The notes beneath the pieces were generated by a model. It was not told the origin of the DNA, did no database searches, and worked only from the letters and a program-made list of their open reading frames with translations. From Ureibacillus thermophilus (lineage in GTDB: Bacteria > Bacillota > Bacilli > Bacillales_A > Planococcaceae): DNA of 64,000 bases. Within the stretch, counting starts at the first letter, position 1. Every line of letters begins with the position of its first letter. The stretch lies in NCBI RefSeq assembly GCF_042657185.1, contig NZ_JBHSNN010000008.1; one strand, 5' to 3'. Position numbers and translations under genes: made by a program. This document shows positions 15,260 through 23,966 of the stretch, piece by piece.

Positions 15260-15787
15260 TTGTTTAAAGTACAAGAACTTCGTGAGATTATTAAACTCGT
15301 TGACTCATCATCTCTTGACGAATTTGTTTATGAAGTAGATGGTGCAAAATTGAAATTAAAGAAAAATAAAGGTGTTGTGACAGAAGTTATTACTCCACAA
15401 GCACCGGCTGTTGTACAACAAGCTCAGCCACAAGCAGCACCACAACCAAAAGAAGAACCAAAAGCTGAACCAAAAGTGGAAGTAAAACAAGAAGAAAAAG
15501 CAGCTGCTCCAGCTGAAAAATCAAGCAAATTAGATGATCCTACACTATATAAAATTACATCTCCAATGGTAGGAACATTCTATCGTGCTCCATCTCCAGA
15601 TTCACCTCCATATGTACAAGTAGGTGACAAAGTAGAGCCAGATACAGTGGTTTGTATCGTTGAAGCAATGAAACTATTCAACGAAATCGAAGCAGAAGTA
15701 AAAGGCGAAATCGTTGAAATCCTTGTAGAAAACGAACAACTTGTTGAATTTGGACAACCACTATTCCTAGTGAAACCTACAGAGTAA
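15260..15787 (+). CDS. accB: Acetyl-CoA carboxylase biotin carboxyl carrier protein
   Basis: A BCCP of about 175 residues, the carrier of the carboxybiotin group in the first step of fatty acid synthesis. An N-terminal helix region (QELREIIKLVDSSSLDEFVYEVDG) is followed by a Pro/Ala/Glu/Gln-rich linker (about residues 45-88) and a biotinyl domain. The biotin site is Lys138 in VEAMKLF. TTG at 15260 is chosen since AAGGGG lies about eight bases upstream and the protein then begins like B. subtilis AccB; GTG at 15251 is possible. A longer reading to 15191 is not supported. It forms an operon with accC. Confidence 0.93.
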   Translation: MFKVQELREIIKLVDSSSLDEFVYEVDGAKLKLKKNKGVVTEVITPQAPAVVQQAQPQAAPQPKEEPKAEPKVEVKQEEKAAAPAEKSSKLDDPTLYKITSPMVGTFYRAPSPDSPPYVQVGDKVEPDTVVCIVEAMKLFNEIEAEVKGEIVEILVENEQLVEFGQPLFLVKPTE

Positions 15788-15807
15788 TGTAAGGGGTGCC
15801 TACCTAA

Positions 15808-17184
15808 ATGTTAAAAAAAGTATTAATCGCTAACCGTGGCGAGATTGCGGTTCGAGTTATTCGCGCTTGTAAAGAATTAGGAATTCAAACAGTAGCTGTT
15901 TATTCTGAAGCTGACCGGGATGCTTTGCACGTAAAACTTGCGGATGAAGCATACTGCATTGGTCCAAAATTATCAAAAGATTCCTACTTGAGTTTTCCAG
16001 CGGTATTAAGTGTTGCTGAAAAAACAGGTGCTGATGGAATCCATCCGGGTTATGGATTCCTTGCTGAAAATGCTGACTTTGCGGAAGCATGTGAAAATGC
16101 GGGAATTAAATTCATTGGACCTTCTTCTAAATCCATTCACATCATGGGTATAAAAGACGTTGCCCGAGCGGAAATGCAAAAAGCTGGAGTGCCTCTTGTT
16201 CCTGGTACAGGCATTGTTCCTGATATTGAAACAGGTAAAAAATGGGCAGCTGAAATAGGCTATCCAGTCATCATTAAAGCAACTGCTGGCGGCGGCGGTA
16301 AAGGTATCCGTGTTGCTCGTACGGAAGAAGAATTAGTAAAAGGTATTGAAATTACTCAAAAAGAAGCTCAAGCAGCTTTCGGAAATCCTGGTGTATATTT
16401 GGAAAAATACATCGAGTTCTTCCGTCACTGCGAAATCCAAGTATTGGCAGATGCGTATGGAAATGTAATCCATTTAGGAGAACGTGACTGTACAGTACAA
16501 CGCCGTATGCAAAAATTAGTAGAGGAAGCTCCATCTCCTGCCCTTTCACCAGAAAGACGTGCTGAGATGGGTGAAGCGGCAGTAAAAGCGGCAAAAGCTT
16601 GCGGCTATGAAGGTGCTGGTACAATCGAATTTATTTACGATTATAAAGAGGACAAGTTCTACTTCATGGAAATGAATACGCGTATCCAAGTAGAACACCC
16701 AGTTACTGAAATGGTTACTGGCATCGATCTAGTAAAACAACAATTATTAATTGCTTCTGGCGAAAAATTAACAATTAAACAAGAAGATATTCAATTAAAA
16801 GGATGGGCAATTGAATGCCGCATCAATGCAGAAAACGCATACAAAAACTTTATGCCAGCTGCTGGTACAGTTGAAACATATATTACACCTGGCGGCCCTG
16901 GAGTGCGCATTGACTCTGCGGTGTATCCTGGCTACACAATCCCGCCATACTACGATTCCATGGTGGCAAAATTAATTGTCCATGCGGATACTCGTGAAGA
17001 AGCAATTGCCCGCATGAAACGTGCATTAAGCGAATTTGTTGTGGAAGGACCTGGTATCCATACAACAATTCCTTTCCATTTAGCATTAATGGATAACGAA
17101 GTGTTTAAATCAGGAAAATTCAATACGAAATTCCTTGAAGAAAACGATGTGCTTAATGTGAAAAAAGAAACAATGAAAAACTGA
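15808..17184 (+). CDS. accC: Acetyl-CoA carboxylase, biotin carboxylase subunit
   Basis: A 458-residue biotin carboxylase that uses ATP and bicarbonate to carboxylate the biotin on AccB. The N-terminal domain starts LIANRGEIAVRVIRACKELGI, the ATP-grasp glycine-rich loop is KATAGGGGKGIRVAR, and the conserved segments HCEIQVLADAYGNVIHLGERDCTVQRR and MEMNTRIQVEHPVTEMVTGIDLV are intact. It lies 20 bases after accB. The carboxyltransferase genes accA and accD are not in the window. In B. subtilis yqhY follows directly; here another gene intervenes. Confidence 0.97.
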   Translation: MLKKVLIANRGEIAVRVIRACKELGIQTVAVYSEADRDALHVKLADEAYCIGPKLSKDSYLSFPAVLSVAEKTGADGIHPGYGFLAENADFAEACENAGIKFIGPSSKSIHIMGIKDVARAEMQKAGVPLVPGTGIVPDIETGKKWAAEIGYPVIIKATAGGGGKGIRVARTEEELVKGIEITQKEAQAAFGNPGVYLEKYIEFFRHCEIQVLADAYGNVIHLGERDCTVQRRMQKLVEEAPSPALSPERRAEMGEAAVKAAKACGYEGAGTIEFIYDYKEDKFYFMEMNTRIQVEHPVTEMVTGIDLVKQQLLIASGEKLTIKQEDIQLKGWAIECRINAENAYKNFMPAAGTVETYITPGGPGVRIDSAVYPGYTIPPYYDSMVAKLIVHADTREEAIARMKRALSEFVVEGPGIHTTIPFHLALMDNEVFKSGKFNTKFLEENDVLNVKKETMKN

Positions 17185-17194
17185 TGGTAATAGA

Positions 17195-17225
17195 AGAGTC
17201 TTCCTAAGGGAGGCTCTTTTTTTTT
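17195..17225 (+). terminator. Terminator of accBC
   Basis: AGAGTCTTCC pairs imperfectly with GGAGGCTCT over a short loop, followed by nine T, 10 bases after the accC stop. Confidence 0.7.
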
Positions 17226-17433
17226 GCAAATAAACAGGAAATTCTAGAAATTACTAAAACTATGTCATCAACGATTGCAGTTAGAATATTTGCTCCATCA
17301 TTCTCCATAATCTAAAATGGATTTGCTAGTAGATTATAAGCGCAATCAGAAATTTTCCTTTATTGGAAAAATATTAGTCAAAAGAATTGGATAAGTTTAT
17401 ACTTTTGTTATGCATAGAAAGGAAGTGGAATAG

Positions 17434-18423
17434 ATGTCTCCAAAATTTTCCGTCCTTGATTTGGCTCCTGTTTTGGAAGGTGAGACTCCGGCGGATGCTT
17501 TTCGCCACAGCCGGGATTTAATACAAGTAGCAGAAAAATGTGGATATTATCGGTATTGGGTGGCAGAACATCATAATATGGAGGGCATTGCCAGTTCCGC
17601 CACAGCGGTTCTCATTTGCTACTTGGCGGGGGCAACGAATAAAATCCGCGTCGGTGCAGGAGGTATCATGCTTCCTAACCATTCACCTTTAGTTGTTGCG
17701 GAACAATTTGGAACATTGGAATCCATGTTCCCGGGAAGAATCGATTTAGGATTGGGCCGGGCTCCTGGAACGGATATGTTGACTGCAAGAGCGTTAAGAC
17801 GGGATGAAGCGGGCGCCTATCAATTTGATCAATTGGTGGATGAATTGATGAGCTATTTTGAAGATGAAGAGCGGGCAGTGATTGCCGTGCCGGGAAAAGG
17901 CTTAAACATCCCTATTTGGCTGTTGGGTTCCAGTTTATACAGTGCAAGACTTGCCGGCATTTTAGGGTTGCCTTTTGCTTTTGCCAGCCACTTTGCACCA
18001 GACTTATTAGATGATGCCATTGATTGCTACCATCGCCATTTTACACCTTCAGAATATTTACAATCCCCTTATACGATGGTCAGCATCAATGCCATTGTAG
18101 GAGAAACGGATGAAGAAGGGGAATTTTTGGCAAGCACCCTCTATCAGCAATTTTTGCGAATGATTCGGGGTAAAAAAGGGAAAACGCCTCCTCCTGCCAA
18201 TATGGAATTATTATGGAATGATTATGAGAAACAACAAGTGATGCACACATTGAAATATACCTTTGCTGGTTCAAAAGAAACCGTTTTTCGCAAAATTATG
18301 GACTTTTGTTCCGAAAGAAACAAACCGATTGATGAAATTATGGTGAACTGTCCAATCTTTGACCAGAAGAAAAGACAGCAATCTTTAGAATACCTTGCCC
18401 AAGTTTTCAAGGAACATTCATAG
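17434..18423 (+). CDS. LLM-class flavin-dependent oxidoreductase
   Basis: A 329-residue luciferase-like monooxygenase of the single-subunit MsnO8/YwcH type. It begins FSVLDLAPVLEGETPADAF and has the conserved YWVAEHHNMEGIASSATAVL, IRVGAGGIMLPNHSPLVVAEQFGTL and GRIDLGLGRAPGTD segments. Such proteins use reduced flavin (FMNH2) and oxygen on often unknown substrates. It stands alone between the accBC terminator and yqhY, a spot where B. subtilis has no gene, so it looks like a local insertion. The start has GAAAGGAAG about nine bases upstream. The substrate cannot be inferred. Confidence 0.88.
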   Translation: MSPKFSVLDLAPVLEGETPADAFRHSRDLIQVAEKCGYYRYWVAEHHNMEGIASSATAVLICYLAGATNKIRVGAGGIMLPNHSPLVVAEQFGTLESMFPGRIDLGLGRAPGTDMLTARALRRDEAGAYQFDQLVDELMSYFEDEERAVIAVPGKGLNIPIWLLGSSLYSARLAGILGLPFAFASHFAPDLLDDAIDCYHRHFTPSEYLQSPYTMVSINAIVGETDEEGEFLASTLYQQFLRMIRGKKGKTPPPANMELLWNDYEKQQVMHTLKYTFAGSKETVFRKIMDFCSERNKPIDEIMVNCPIFDQKKRQQSLEYLAQVFKEHS

Positions 18424-18534
18424 AAACTTCTATGAATTCCTTTGTTTCTGTACAGGTATGTGAAAAAATTTTGTATAATAATAAACACAATGGTTTTAGT
18501 GACAGTTTTGAAAAGAAAAGAGAGGATGAAAGAG

Positions 18535-18948
18535 ATGGCTGAGAAGTCTGGAAAAGCGTTTGTACAACCTGCTCCTTCCGGAAAAGAAGAACTTGGAACA
18601 ATCGAAGTGGCCCCTGAAGTAATTGAAGTGATTGCAGGGATTGCAACCAATGAAGTTGAAGGGGTTGCATCGACTCGCGGCAATTTTGCTTCTGGCGTTG
18701 CGGAGCGTTTCGGCAAAAAAGTGCATTCCAAAGGTGTGAAAGCGGCGATTACGGATGAAGGCGAAATCATTATCGACGTTTATTGTACGGTAAAATTCGG
18801 CTATTCGATTCCAAAAGTGGCAAAAGACATTCAAACAGCGATTCGACAAGCGATTTATAATATGACTTCCATCGAAACAAGCGAAGTCAACGTCCATATT
18901 ACAGCGATTCAATTTGAAACAAATGCTGAAGAGGAATCTTCCATATAA
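18535..18948 (+). CDS. yqhY: Asp23/Gls24 family envelope stress protein YqhY
   Basis: A 137-residue Asp23/Gls24 family protein. Landmarks are LGTIEVAPEVIEVIAGIATNEVEGVAST and VYCTVKFGYSIPKVAKDIQTAIRQAIYNMTSIE. In Firmicutes yqhY is regularly tied to accBC and is thought to influence lipid synthesis in B. subtilis. Here it is separated from accC by the flavin oxidoreductase gene. ATG at 18535 has GAGAGG nine bases upstream; ATG at 18526 is too close to it, and the longer reading to 18442 runs into the upstream intergenic region. Confidence 0.92.
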   Translation: MAEKSGKAFVQPAPSGKEELGTIEVAPEVIEVIAGIATNEVEGVASTRGNFASGVAERFGKKVHSKGVKAAITDEGEIIIDVYCTVKFGYSIPKVAKDIQTAIRQAIYNMTSIETSEVNVHITAIQFETNAEEESSI

Positions 18949-18963
18949 ACATAAATTTCAAAC

Positions 18964-19007
18964 AACATCAAGGATGACCTTTTCTGGAATCCTTTGATGT
19001 TTTTTAT
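18964..19007 (+). terminator. Terminator after yqhY
   Basis: AACATCAAGGAT pairs with ATCCTTTGATGTT (one bulge) over a 13-base loop, and T-rich sequence follows. Confidence 0.75.
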
Positions 19008-19090
19008 TTTTTCTTTTCCGAAAAGGAATATGAAAAATCATCGAGAATAAAATACATAAATCTAAAGGAAATGGCGGAAGGAGAAACTTT

Positions 19091-20581
19091 ATGGAGAACT
19101 ATATTTTGGCTCTTGACCAGGGGACGACGAGCACAAGGGCGATTTTATTTAATCAAAAGGGGAAAGTTGTCCATATTGCTCAACAGGAATTCAAACAATA
19201 TTTTCCGAAAACTGGATGGGTGGAACATGATGCGAATGAAATTTGGAGTTCTGTCCTGGCTGTTATTGCGCAAGTTTTAACGGAAAAAAACATCCAGCCT
19301 GAACAAATCGCTGCCATCGGAATTACTAATCAAAGGGAAACAACCGTTGTATGGGATCAAAAGAGCGGCAATCCGATCTACAATGCCATCGTTTGGCAAT
19401 CAAGACAAACGGCTGAAATTTGCGATAAGTTGAAGGAAGATGGGCATGCTGAACTTTTCAGAAACAAAACAGGTTTATTAATAGACCCTTATTTCTCCGG
19501 TACGAAAGTGAAATGGATTTTGGATCATGTGGATGGTGCGAGGGAAAAAGCGGAGAAGGGCGAATTATTGTTTGGCACTATTGATACATGGATTATTTGG
19601 AAACTGACGGAAGGGGCAGTGCATGTAACGGATTATTCCAATGCTTCCAGAACTTTAATGTACAATATTTATGATTTAAAATGGGATGAGGAATTGCTAG
19701 AATTATTAGATGTGCCAATTGCCATGCTTCCTAAAGTGAGGCCATCTTCCGAAATTTATGGTTATGTTTCCAAAAAGAATTTTTTTGGCGTTGAGGTGCC
19801 CATTGCCGGCATTGCTGGGGATCAGCAAGCAGCCCTTTTTGGCCAAGCCTGCTTTACACCTGGAATGGTCAAAAATACATACGGTACAGGCTGCTTTATG
19901 TTGATGAATACCGGAGATAGAGCAGTAAAATCGAAGCACGGTTTACTGACAACCATCGCATGGGGAATTGATGGAAAAGTGGAATATGCTTTGGAAGGAA
20001 GCATTTTTGTAGCGGGTTCTGCCATTCAATGGTTAAGGGACGGACTGCGCATGTTCCAGCATTCCAGCGAAAGCGAAAAATATGCAGAAAGAGTCGATTC
20101 GACTGAGGGCGTTTATGTCGTACCAGCTTTCGTCGGACTCGGAACCCCGTATTGGGACAGCGATGTGAGAGGTGCTGTTTTCGGGTTGACCCGGGGAACA
20201 ACGAAAGAGCACTTTATTCGCGCAACACTGGAATCATTGGCTTATCAAACGAAAGATGTGTGCAGCGCCATGGAAACGGATTCAGAAATTCAATTAAAGT
20301 CTTTGCGGGTGGATGGCGGAGCGGTAAAAAACAATCTGCTCATGCAGTTCCAGTCCGATATTTTAAATGTGCCTGTTGAGCGGCCATCTGTCAATGAAAC
20401 AACCGCTTTAGGAGCCGCTTATCTTGCCGGCATTGCTGTTGGTTTCTGGAAAAACAAAGAAGAGATTGAAAAACATTGGAACTTGGAACGCAGATTTGAG
20501 CCGACGATGAGCGCAGAAAAACGGGAAGAATTGTATCAAGGCTGGAAAAAAGCAGTCAATGCAGCAAGAAGTTTTAAATAA
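19091..20581 (+). CDS. glpK: Glycerol kinase
   Basis: A 496-residue FGGY kinase that phosphorylates glycerol to glycerol 3-phosphate. Landmarks are LALDQGTTSTRAI, GITNQRETTVVWD, IAGIAGDQQAALFGQ, NTYGTGCFMLMNTG and LRVDGGAVKNNLLMQFQ. In B. subtilis and other low-GC Gram-positives, HPr phosphorylates His230 (or His232) in a YHFFG-like loop to activate the enzyme. Here residue 230 is Asn (KKNFFG), so that control is probably missing. No glpF, glpD, glpP or recognisable GlpP antiterminator leader lies beside it. It is inserted between yqhY and nusB. Confidence 0.95.
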   Translation: MENYILALDQGTTSTRAILFNQKGKVVHIAQQEFKQYFPKTGWVEHDANEIWSSVLAVIAQVLTEKNIQPEQIAAIGITNQRETTVVWDQKSGNPIYNAIVWQSRQTAEICDKLKEDGHAELFRNKTGLLIDPYFSGTKVKWILDHVDGAREKAEKGELLFGTIDTWIIWKLTEGAVHVTDYSNASRTLMYNIYDLKWDEELLELLDVPIAMLPKVRPSSEIYGYVSKKNFFGVEVPIAGIAGDQQAALFGQACFTPGMVKNTYGTGCFMLMNTGDRAVKSKHGLLTTIAWGIDGKVEYALEGSIFVAGSAIQWLRDGLRMFQHSSESEKYAERVDSTEGVYVVPAFVGLGTPYWDSDVRGAVFGLTRGTTKEHFIRATLESLAYQTKDVCSAMETDSEIQLKSLRVDGGAVKNNLLMQFQSDILNVPVERPSVNETTALGAAYLAGIAVGFWKNKEEIEKHWNLERRFEPTMSAEKREELYQGWKKAVNAARSFK

Positions 20582-20634
20582 TATCTCTCCAAATGAAGCT
20601 CAAACTAATGAGGAAACCATTTGAAAGGAGAGAG

Positions 20635-20778
20635 ATGATGAAAAAGCCGATTCATGAAAGATTGACGGAGAAAAACAACGGGCTTACAAAAGCGCAAGAA
20701 GTGCTTTATCAAAGAGATTTTAAACAGGCAAAAGAAACGGCAAAAAATATTGAGCATGAAAACAAAATCAATATGTAA
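20635..20778 (+). CDS. Small charged hypothetical protein
   Basis: A 47-codon frame starting with tandem ATG codons (20635 and 20638), with GAAAGGAG a few bases upstream. The product is highly charged and probably helical (KAQEVLYQRDFKQAKETAKNIEHENK) with no cysteine or membrane segment. It is followed by a hairpin. I do not recognise a family. The ribosome binding site and clean frame between glpK and the hairpin make a real small gene plausible but not certain. Confidence 0.5.
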   Translation: MMKKPIHERLTEKNNGLTKAQEVLYQRDFKQAKETAKNIEHENKINM

Positions 20779-20789
20779 TTTGTTTTTTA

Positions 20790-20823
20790 AGCTCCATTTG
20801 TCCAAAAAGACGGATGGAGCTTT
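20790..20823 (+). terminator. Weak terminator or hairpin after the small gene
   Basis: AGCTCCAT pairs with ATGGAGCT, with GTC/GAC inside, but only a few T follow. It probably separates the glpK transcript from nusB. Confidence 0.5.
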
Positions 20824-20988
20824 CCACTGCTCAATTTAAAATTTTTTATCAATACTAACAGAACTCTTTTTTGTGGTCATGTTATAATAGTAAATGTTGT
20901 ATTTCTAAGAAATTGTGATTTACTAATGTATTTTTTGAAAACAATAGTTATAATTAGGTACGAATGTTAGAAATAAAGGAGTTATAAT

Positions 20989-21375
20989 ATGAAGCGGCAC
21001 GAAATTCGTGAGAAAGCGTTGCAAGTTTTATTTCAACTTGATAATACAGATTTAACTTTAGAAGAAGCTATCAGCCATATTTTTGAAGAAGATCAGGAAT
21101 TGAATCCTTTTTTCAAAACGCTTGTCTATGGCGTGGCAAAAAATCTTGAAGAAATTGATGAACTATTGAAACAAAAATTGGAAAATTGGTCTTTATATCG
21201 TTTGCCAAAAATCGAAAGAACGATTTTGCGAATGGCATTATATGAACTGAAGTACATGGAAGAAACGCCGCCAGCAGTAGTATTGGATGAAGCCATTGAA
21301 CTTGCCAAAACTTATGGAGATGAAAAATCCAGCAAATTTGTCAATGGTGTGCTCTCAAAATTTGTTGAACAATAA
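20989..21375 (+). CDS. nusB: Transcription antitermination factor NusB
   Basis: A 128-residue all-helical NusB, part of the NusB-NusE complex that binds boxA in rRNA leader transcripts. It begins RHEIREKALQVLFQLD. The C-terminal region LPKIERTILRMALYELKY and PPAVVLDEAIELAKTYGDEKSSKFVNGVLSKF are family signatures. AAAGGAG lies just upstream. It heads the conserved block nusB-folD-xseA-xseB-ispA-dxs. Confidence 0.96.
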   Translation: MKRHEIREKALQVLFQLDNTDLTLEEAISHIFEEDQELNPFFKTLVYGVAKNLEEIDELLKQKLENWSLYRLPKIERTILRMALYELKYMEETPPAVVLDEAIELAKTYGDEKSSKFVNGVLSKFVEQ

Positions 21376-21423
21376 TTTTAATATATATGTTTTTCAATTC
21401 TCTGATATTGGGAGGAAATAAGA

Positions 21424-22278
21424 ATGGCTCAACTCATTAATGGGAAAGAAATCGGACAACAAATTCGAAAAGAAATTGCAGAAAAAGTGGCTGAATTGAA
21501 GAATAAGGGAGTCACACCAGGGCTTGCGGTCATTTTAGTTGGTGAAGATCCTGCTTCTCAAACATACGTTCGCAACAAACATCGTTCCTGTCAAGAAATC
21601 GGAATTTATTCCGAAGTAATTAAATTGCCAGAGAATACAACGGAAGAAGAATTGTTGGAACAAATCCAGACGTTAAATGAGCGCAAGGATATCCATGGAA
21701 TTTTAGTGCAATTGCCACTTCCAAAACATATTAATGAAGATCACGTGATTGCTGCGATTTCACCGGAAAAGGATGTAGATGGTTTTTCTCCGGTGAGCGT
21801 TGGGAAAATGATGCTTGGACAAGATACATTCTTGCCATGCACTCCATTTGGCGTAATGAAGCTATTAGAATATTCCGGAATTGAAATAGCAGGCAAGCAT
21901 GCGGTCGTTGTAGGTCGCAGCCATATCGTGGGCAAACCAATGGGGCAACTGTTACTGCAAAAAGATGCAACGGTTACATATACCCATTCTAAAACGAAAG
22001 ATTTGCCTTCCATTACAAAACAAGCAGATATTTTAGTGGCGGCAGTTGGACGTCCAAAATTTATTACAAAAGAGCATGTAAAACCGGGAGCTGTTGTGAT
22101 TGATGTAGGCATCAACCGGGATGAAAACAACAAATTGGTTGGAGATGTGGATTTTGAAGAGGTAGAACCAATTTCTTCCTATATCACACCAGTGCCAGGT
22201 GGAGTAGGCCCAATGACGATTACAATGTTATTGTATAATACTGTAAAATCAGCTGAAAAAACTTTAGGCGACAAATAA
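21424..22278 (+). CDS. folD: Methylenetetrahydrofolate dehydrogenase/cyclohydrolase
   Basis: A 284-residue bifunctional FolD, interconverting 5,10-methylene-, methenyl- and 10-formyl-tetrahydrofolate with NADP. The signatures are GEDPASQTYVRNKHRSCQEIGI (with the catalytic Lys and Tyr region), HGILVQLPLPKH, PEKDVDGFSPVSVG, VVGRSHIVGKPMGQLL and TPVPGGVGPMTITML. GGGAGGAAATAAG precedes the ATG. The order nusB-folD-xseA is that of B. subtilis. Confidence 0.97.
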   Translation: MAQLINGKEIGQQIRKEIAEKVAELKNKGVTPGLAVILVGEDPASQTYVRNKHRSCQEIGIYSEVIKLPENTTEEELLEQIQTLNERKDIHGILVQLPLPKHINEDHVIAAISPEKDVDGFSPVSVGKMMLGQDTFLPCTPFGVMKLLEYSGIEIAGKHAVVVGRSHIVGKPMGQLLLQKDATVTYTHSKTKDLPSITKQADILVAAVGRPKFITKEHVKPGAVVIDVGINRDENNKLVGDVDFEEVEPISSYITPVPGGVGPMTITMLLYNTVKSAEKTLGDK

Positions 22279-22304
22279 AGATGAAACAGGTACAATAAAT
22301 GTGG

Positions 22305-22335
22305 AAGCTGTTTTTCTAGGAAAACAGCTTTTCTA
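22305..22335 (+). terminator. Weak terminator or attenuating hairpin after folD
   Basis: AAGCTGTTTT (22305-22314) pairs perfectly with AAAACAGCTT (22321-22330) over six bases, with a short T-rich tail. It may reduce read-through into xseA. Confidence 0.5.
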
Positions 22336-22386
22336 TTGGTTGTAATATTTGTACTATAACAGCCATTTAAAAAGGAGAGATTCTTC

Positions 22387-23742
22387 ATGCCATCTTCTTA
22401 TTTAACGGTCAAAGCTTTAACAAAATATATTAAGAGAAAATTTGATGCGGATCCCCATTTGCGCGACGTCTATGTGAAAGGTGAATTATCAAACGTGAAA
22501 ATTCATCCATCTGGCCATATTTACTTCACCTTAAAAGACGATGCTGCTCGAATCAATGCGCTCATGTTCCGCTCTCAAGCAAGCCAATTAAAGTTTAAAC
22601 CAGAAGATGGCATGCAAGTGTTTATACGTGGAGATGTCAATGTTTACGAGGCTCAAGGTTCTTATCAATTATATGTACTTTCCATGGAACCAGATGGCAT
22701 TGGAAGCCTTTACATCGCCTTCCAGCAATTAAAAGAAAAATTACATAAAGAAGGTTTATTTGATCCTAGATTCAAGCAGCCGATTCCAAACTTTCCAAAG
22801 ACAATAGGTGTTTGTACAGCAACTTCTGGTGCAGCCATCCGGGATATTTGCACAACTATTAAAAGAAGATATCCCTTGGCAGAAATCATCATCTACCCGA
22901 CCCTCGTTCAAGGGGTTGGGGCGGCTGAATCCATTGCCAAAAATATTCAGCTGGCAAATAAGCATGGTCTTTGCGATGTGTTAATTGTCGGCAGGGGTGG
23001 AGGATCCATTGAAGACTTATGGGCTTTCAATGAAGAAATCGTAGCAAGAGCCATTTTTGAAAGCCGAATTCCGATTATCAGTGCTGTGGGGCATGAAACC
23101 GACACAACGATTGCTGATTTTGTGGCTGATCTCCGCGCCCCAACGCCAACTGCTGCCGCAGAACTTGCTGTACCGAACATTCAAGAGTTGTATCAACGGA
23201 TTTTAAGCATTCAATCCCAGATGCATCAAATGGTTAGAAGTAGGCTGATTTATGAAAGAAATCGGCTCAAGAAGCTGCAAGAATCTTATCCTTTATCTCA
23301 TCCTGAGAGATTGTACCGCCCTTTTACGGAGCGGCTCATTCAGGCGGATATGAATTTGCAGAGAGCAAGCCAAATGTACTTGATGAAAAAGAGAAATGAA
23401 TTGTCACAATTGGATGGCGCTTTAAAAATTCATTCTCCTTTAAATTCCATTGTCTATTATAAAAAACAAGTGGAACAACTATCGAATATGTTATCCCGGT
23501 CAGCTTTTCAACTGCTGAATCGAAAAAAAGACCATTATTTATATGCCATTCGAACCTTGCAAGCTCTAAATCCATTGACAATCATGGAGAGAGGCTTTAG
23601 CGTTACATATAAAGATGGTATGGTCGTTAAATCAATATCTCAAGTGAAGAAGCAAGATGAAGTTTCCGTTCAGTTCCATGATGGCTTTGTGGAAGCCAAA
23701 GTAATTGAAATTCGAGAAAAAGTTGGTGAAAATGATGACTAA
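22387..23742 (+). CDS. xseA: Exodeoxyribonuclease VII large subunit
   Basis: A 451-residue large subunit of exonuclease VII, which degrades single-stranded DNA to oligonucleotides. It has an N-terminal OB-fold (YLTVKALTKYIKRKFDADPHLRDVYVKGELSN), the catalytic domain with VCTATSGAAIRDI, VGRGGGSIEDLWAFNEE and AVGHETDTTIADFVADLRAPTPTAAAE, and a long helical C-terminal region. AAAAGGAGAG precedes the ATG. The end overlaps xseB by 11 bases. Confidence 0.96.
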   Translation: MPSSYLTVKALTKYIKRKFDADPHLRDVYVKGELSNVKIHPSGHIYFTLKDDAARINALMFRSQASQLKFKPEDGMQVFIRGDVNVYEAQGSYQLYVLSMEPDGIGSLYIAFQQLKEKLHKEGLFDPRFKQPIPNFPKTIGVCTATSGAAIRDICTTIKRRYPLAEIIIYPTLVQGVGAAESIAKNIQLANKHGLCDVLIVGRGGGSIEDLWAFNEEIVARAIFESRIPIISAVGHETDTTIADFVADLRAPTPTAAAELAVPNIQELYQRILSIQSQMHQMVRSRLIYERNRLKKLQESYPLSHPERLYRPFTERLIQADMNLQRASQMYLMKKRNELSQLDGALKIHSPLNSIVYYKKQVEQLSNMLSRSAFQLLNRKKDHYLYAIRTLQALNPLTIMERGFSVTYKDGMVVKSISQVKKQDEVSVQFHDGFVEAKVIEIREKVGENDD

Positions 23743-23962
23743 ACATACTTTTGCCGAGGCGATGATTGAATTAGAAGAGATTGTGCGAAGATTAGAACAG
23801 GGAGATGTTCCGTTAGAGGAAGCCATTGATTTGTATAAAAAAGGAATGGAACTATCGAAATTTTGCCACGAAAAACTGCAGCATGCAGAAGAACAATTGA
23901 TTTCAATTGTCAATGAAAACGGCGAGAAAAAGCCTTTTGAACCAACTAATGGAGAGGAATAA
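23732..23962 (+). CDS. xseB: Exodeoxyribonuclease VII small subunit
   Basis: A 76-residue XseB with the family pattern FAEAMIELEEIVRRLEQGDVPLEEAIDLYKKGMELSKFC. It forms the multi-copy helical bundle that holds XseA. The start is one of two tandem ATG codons at 23732 and 23735 inside the end of xseA, so translation is coupled; an earlier TTG/ATG reading is not needed. The spacing to ispA is four bases. Confidence 0.93.
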   Translation: MMTKHTFAEAMIELEEIVRRLEQGDVPLEEAIDLYKKGMELSKFCHEKLQHAEEQLISIVNENGEKKPFEPTNGEE

Positions 23963-23966
23963 ACGA

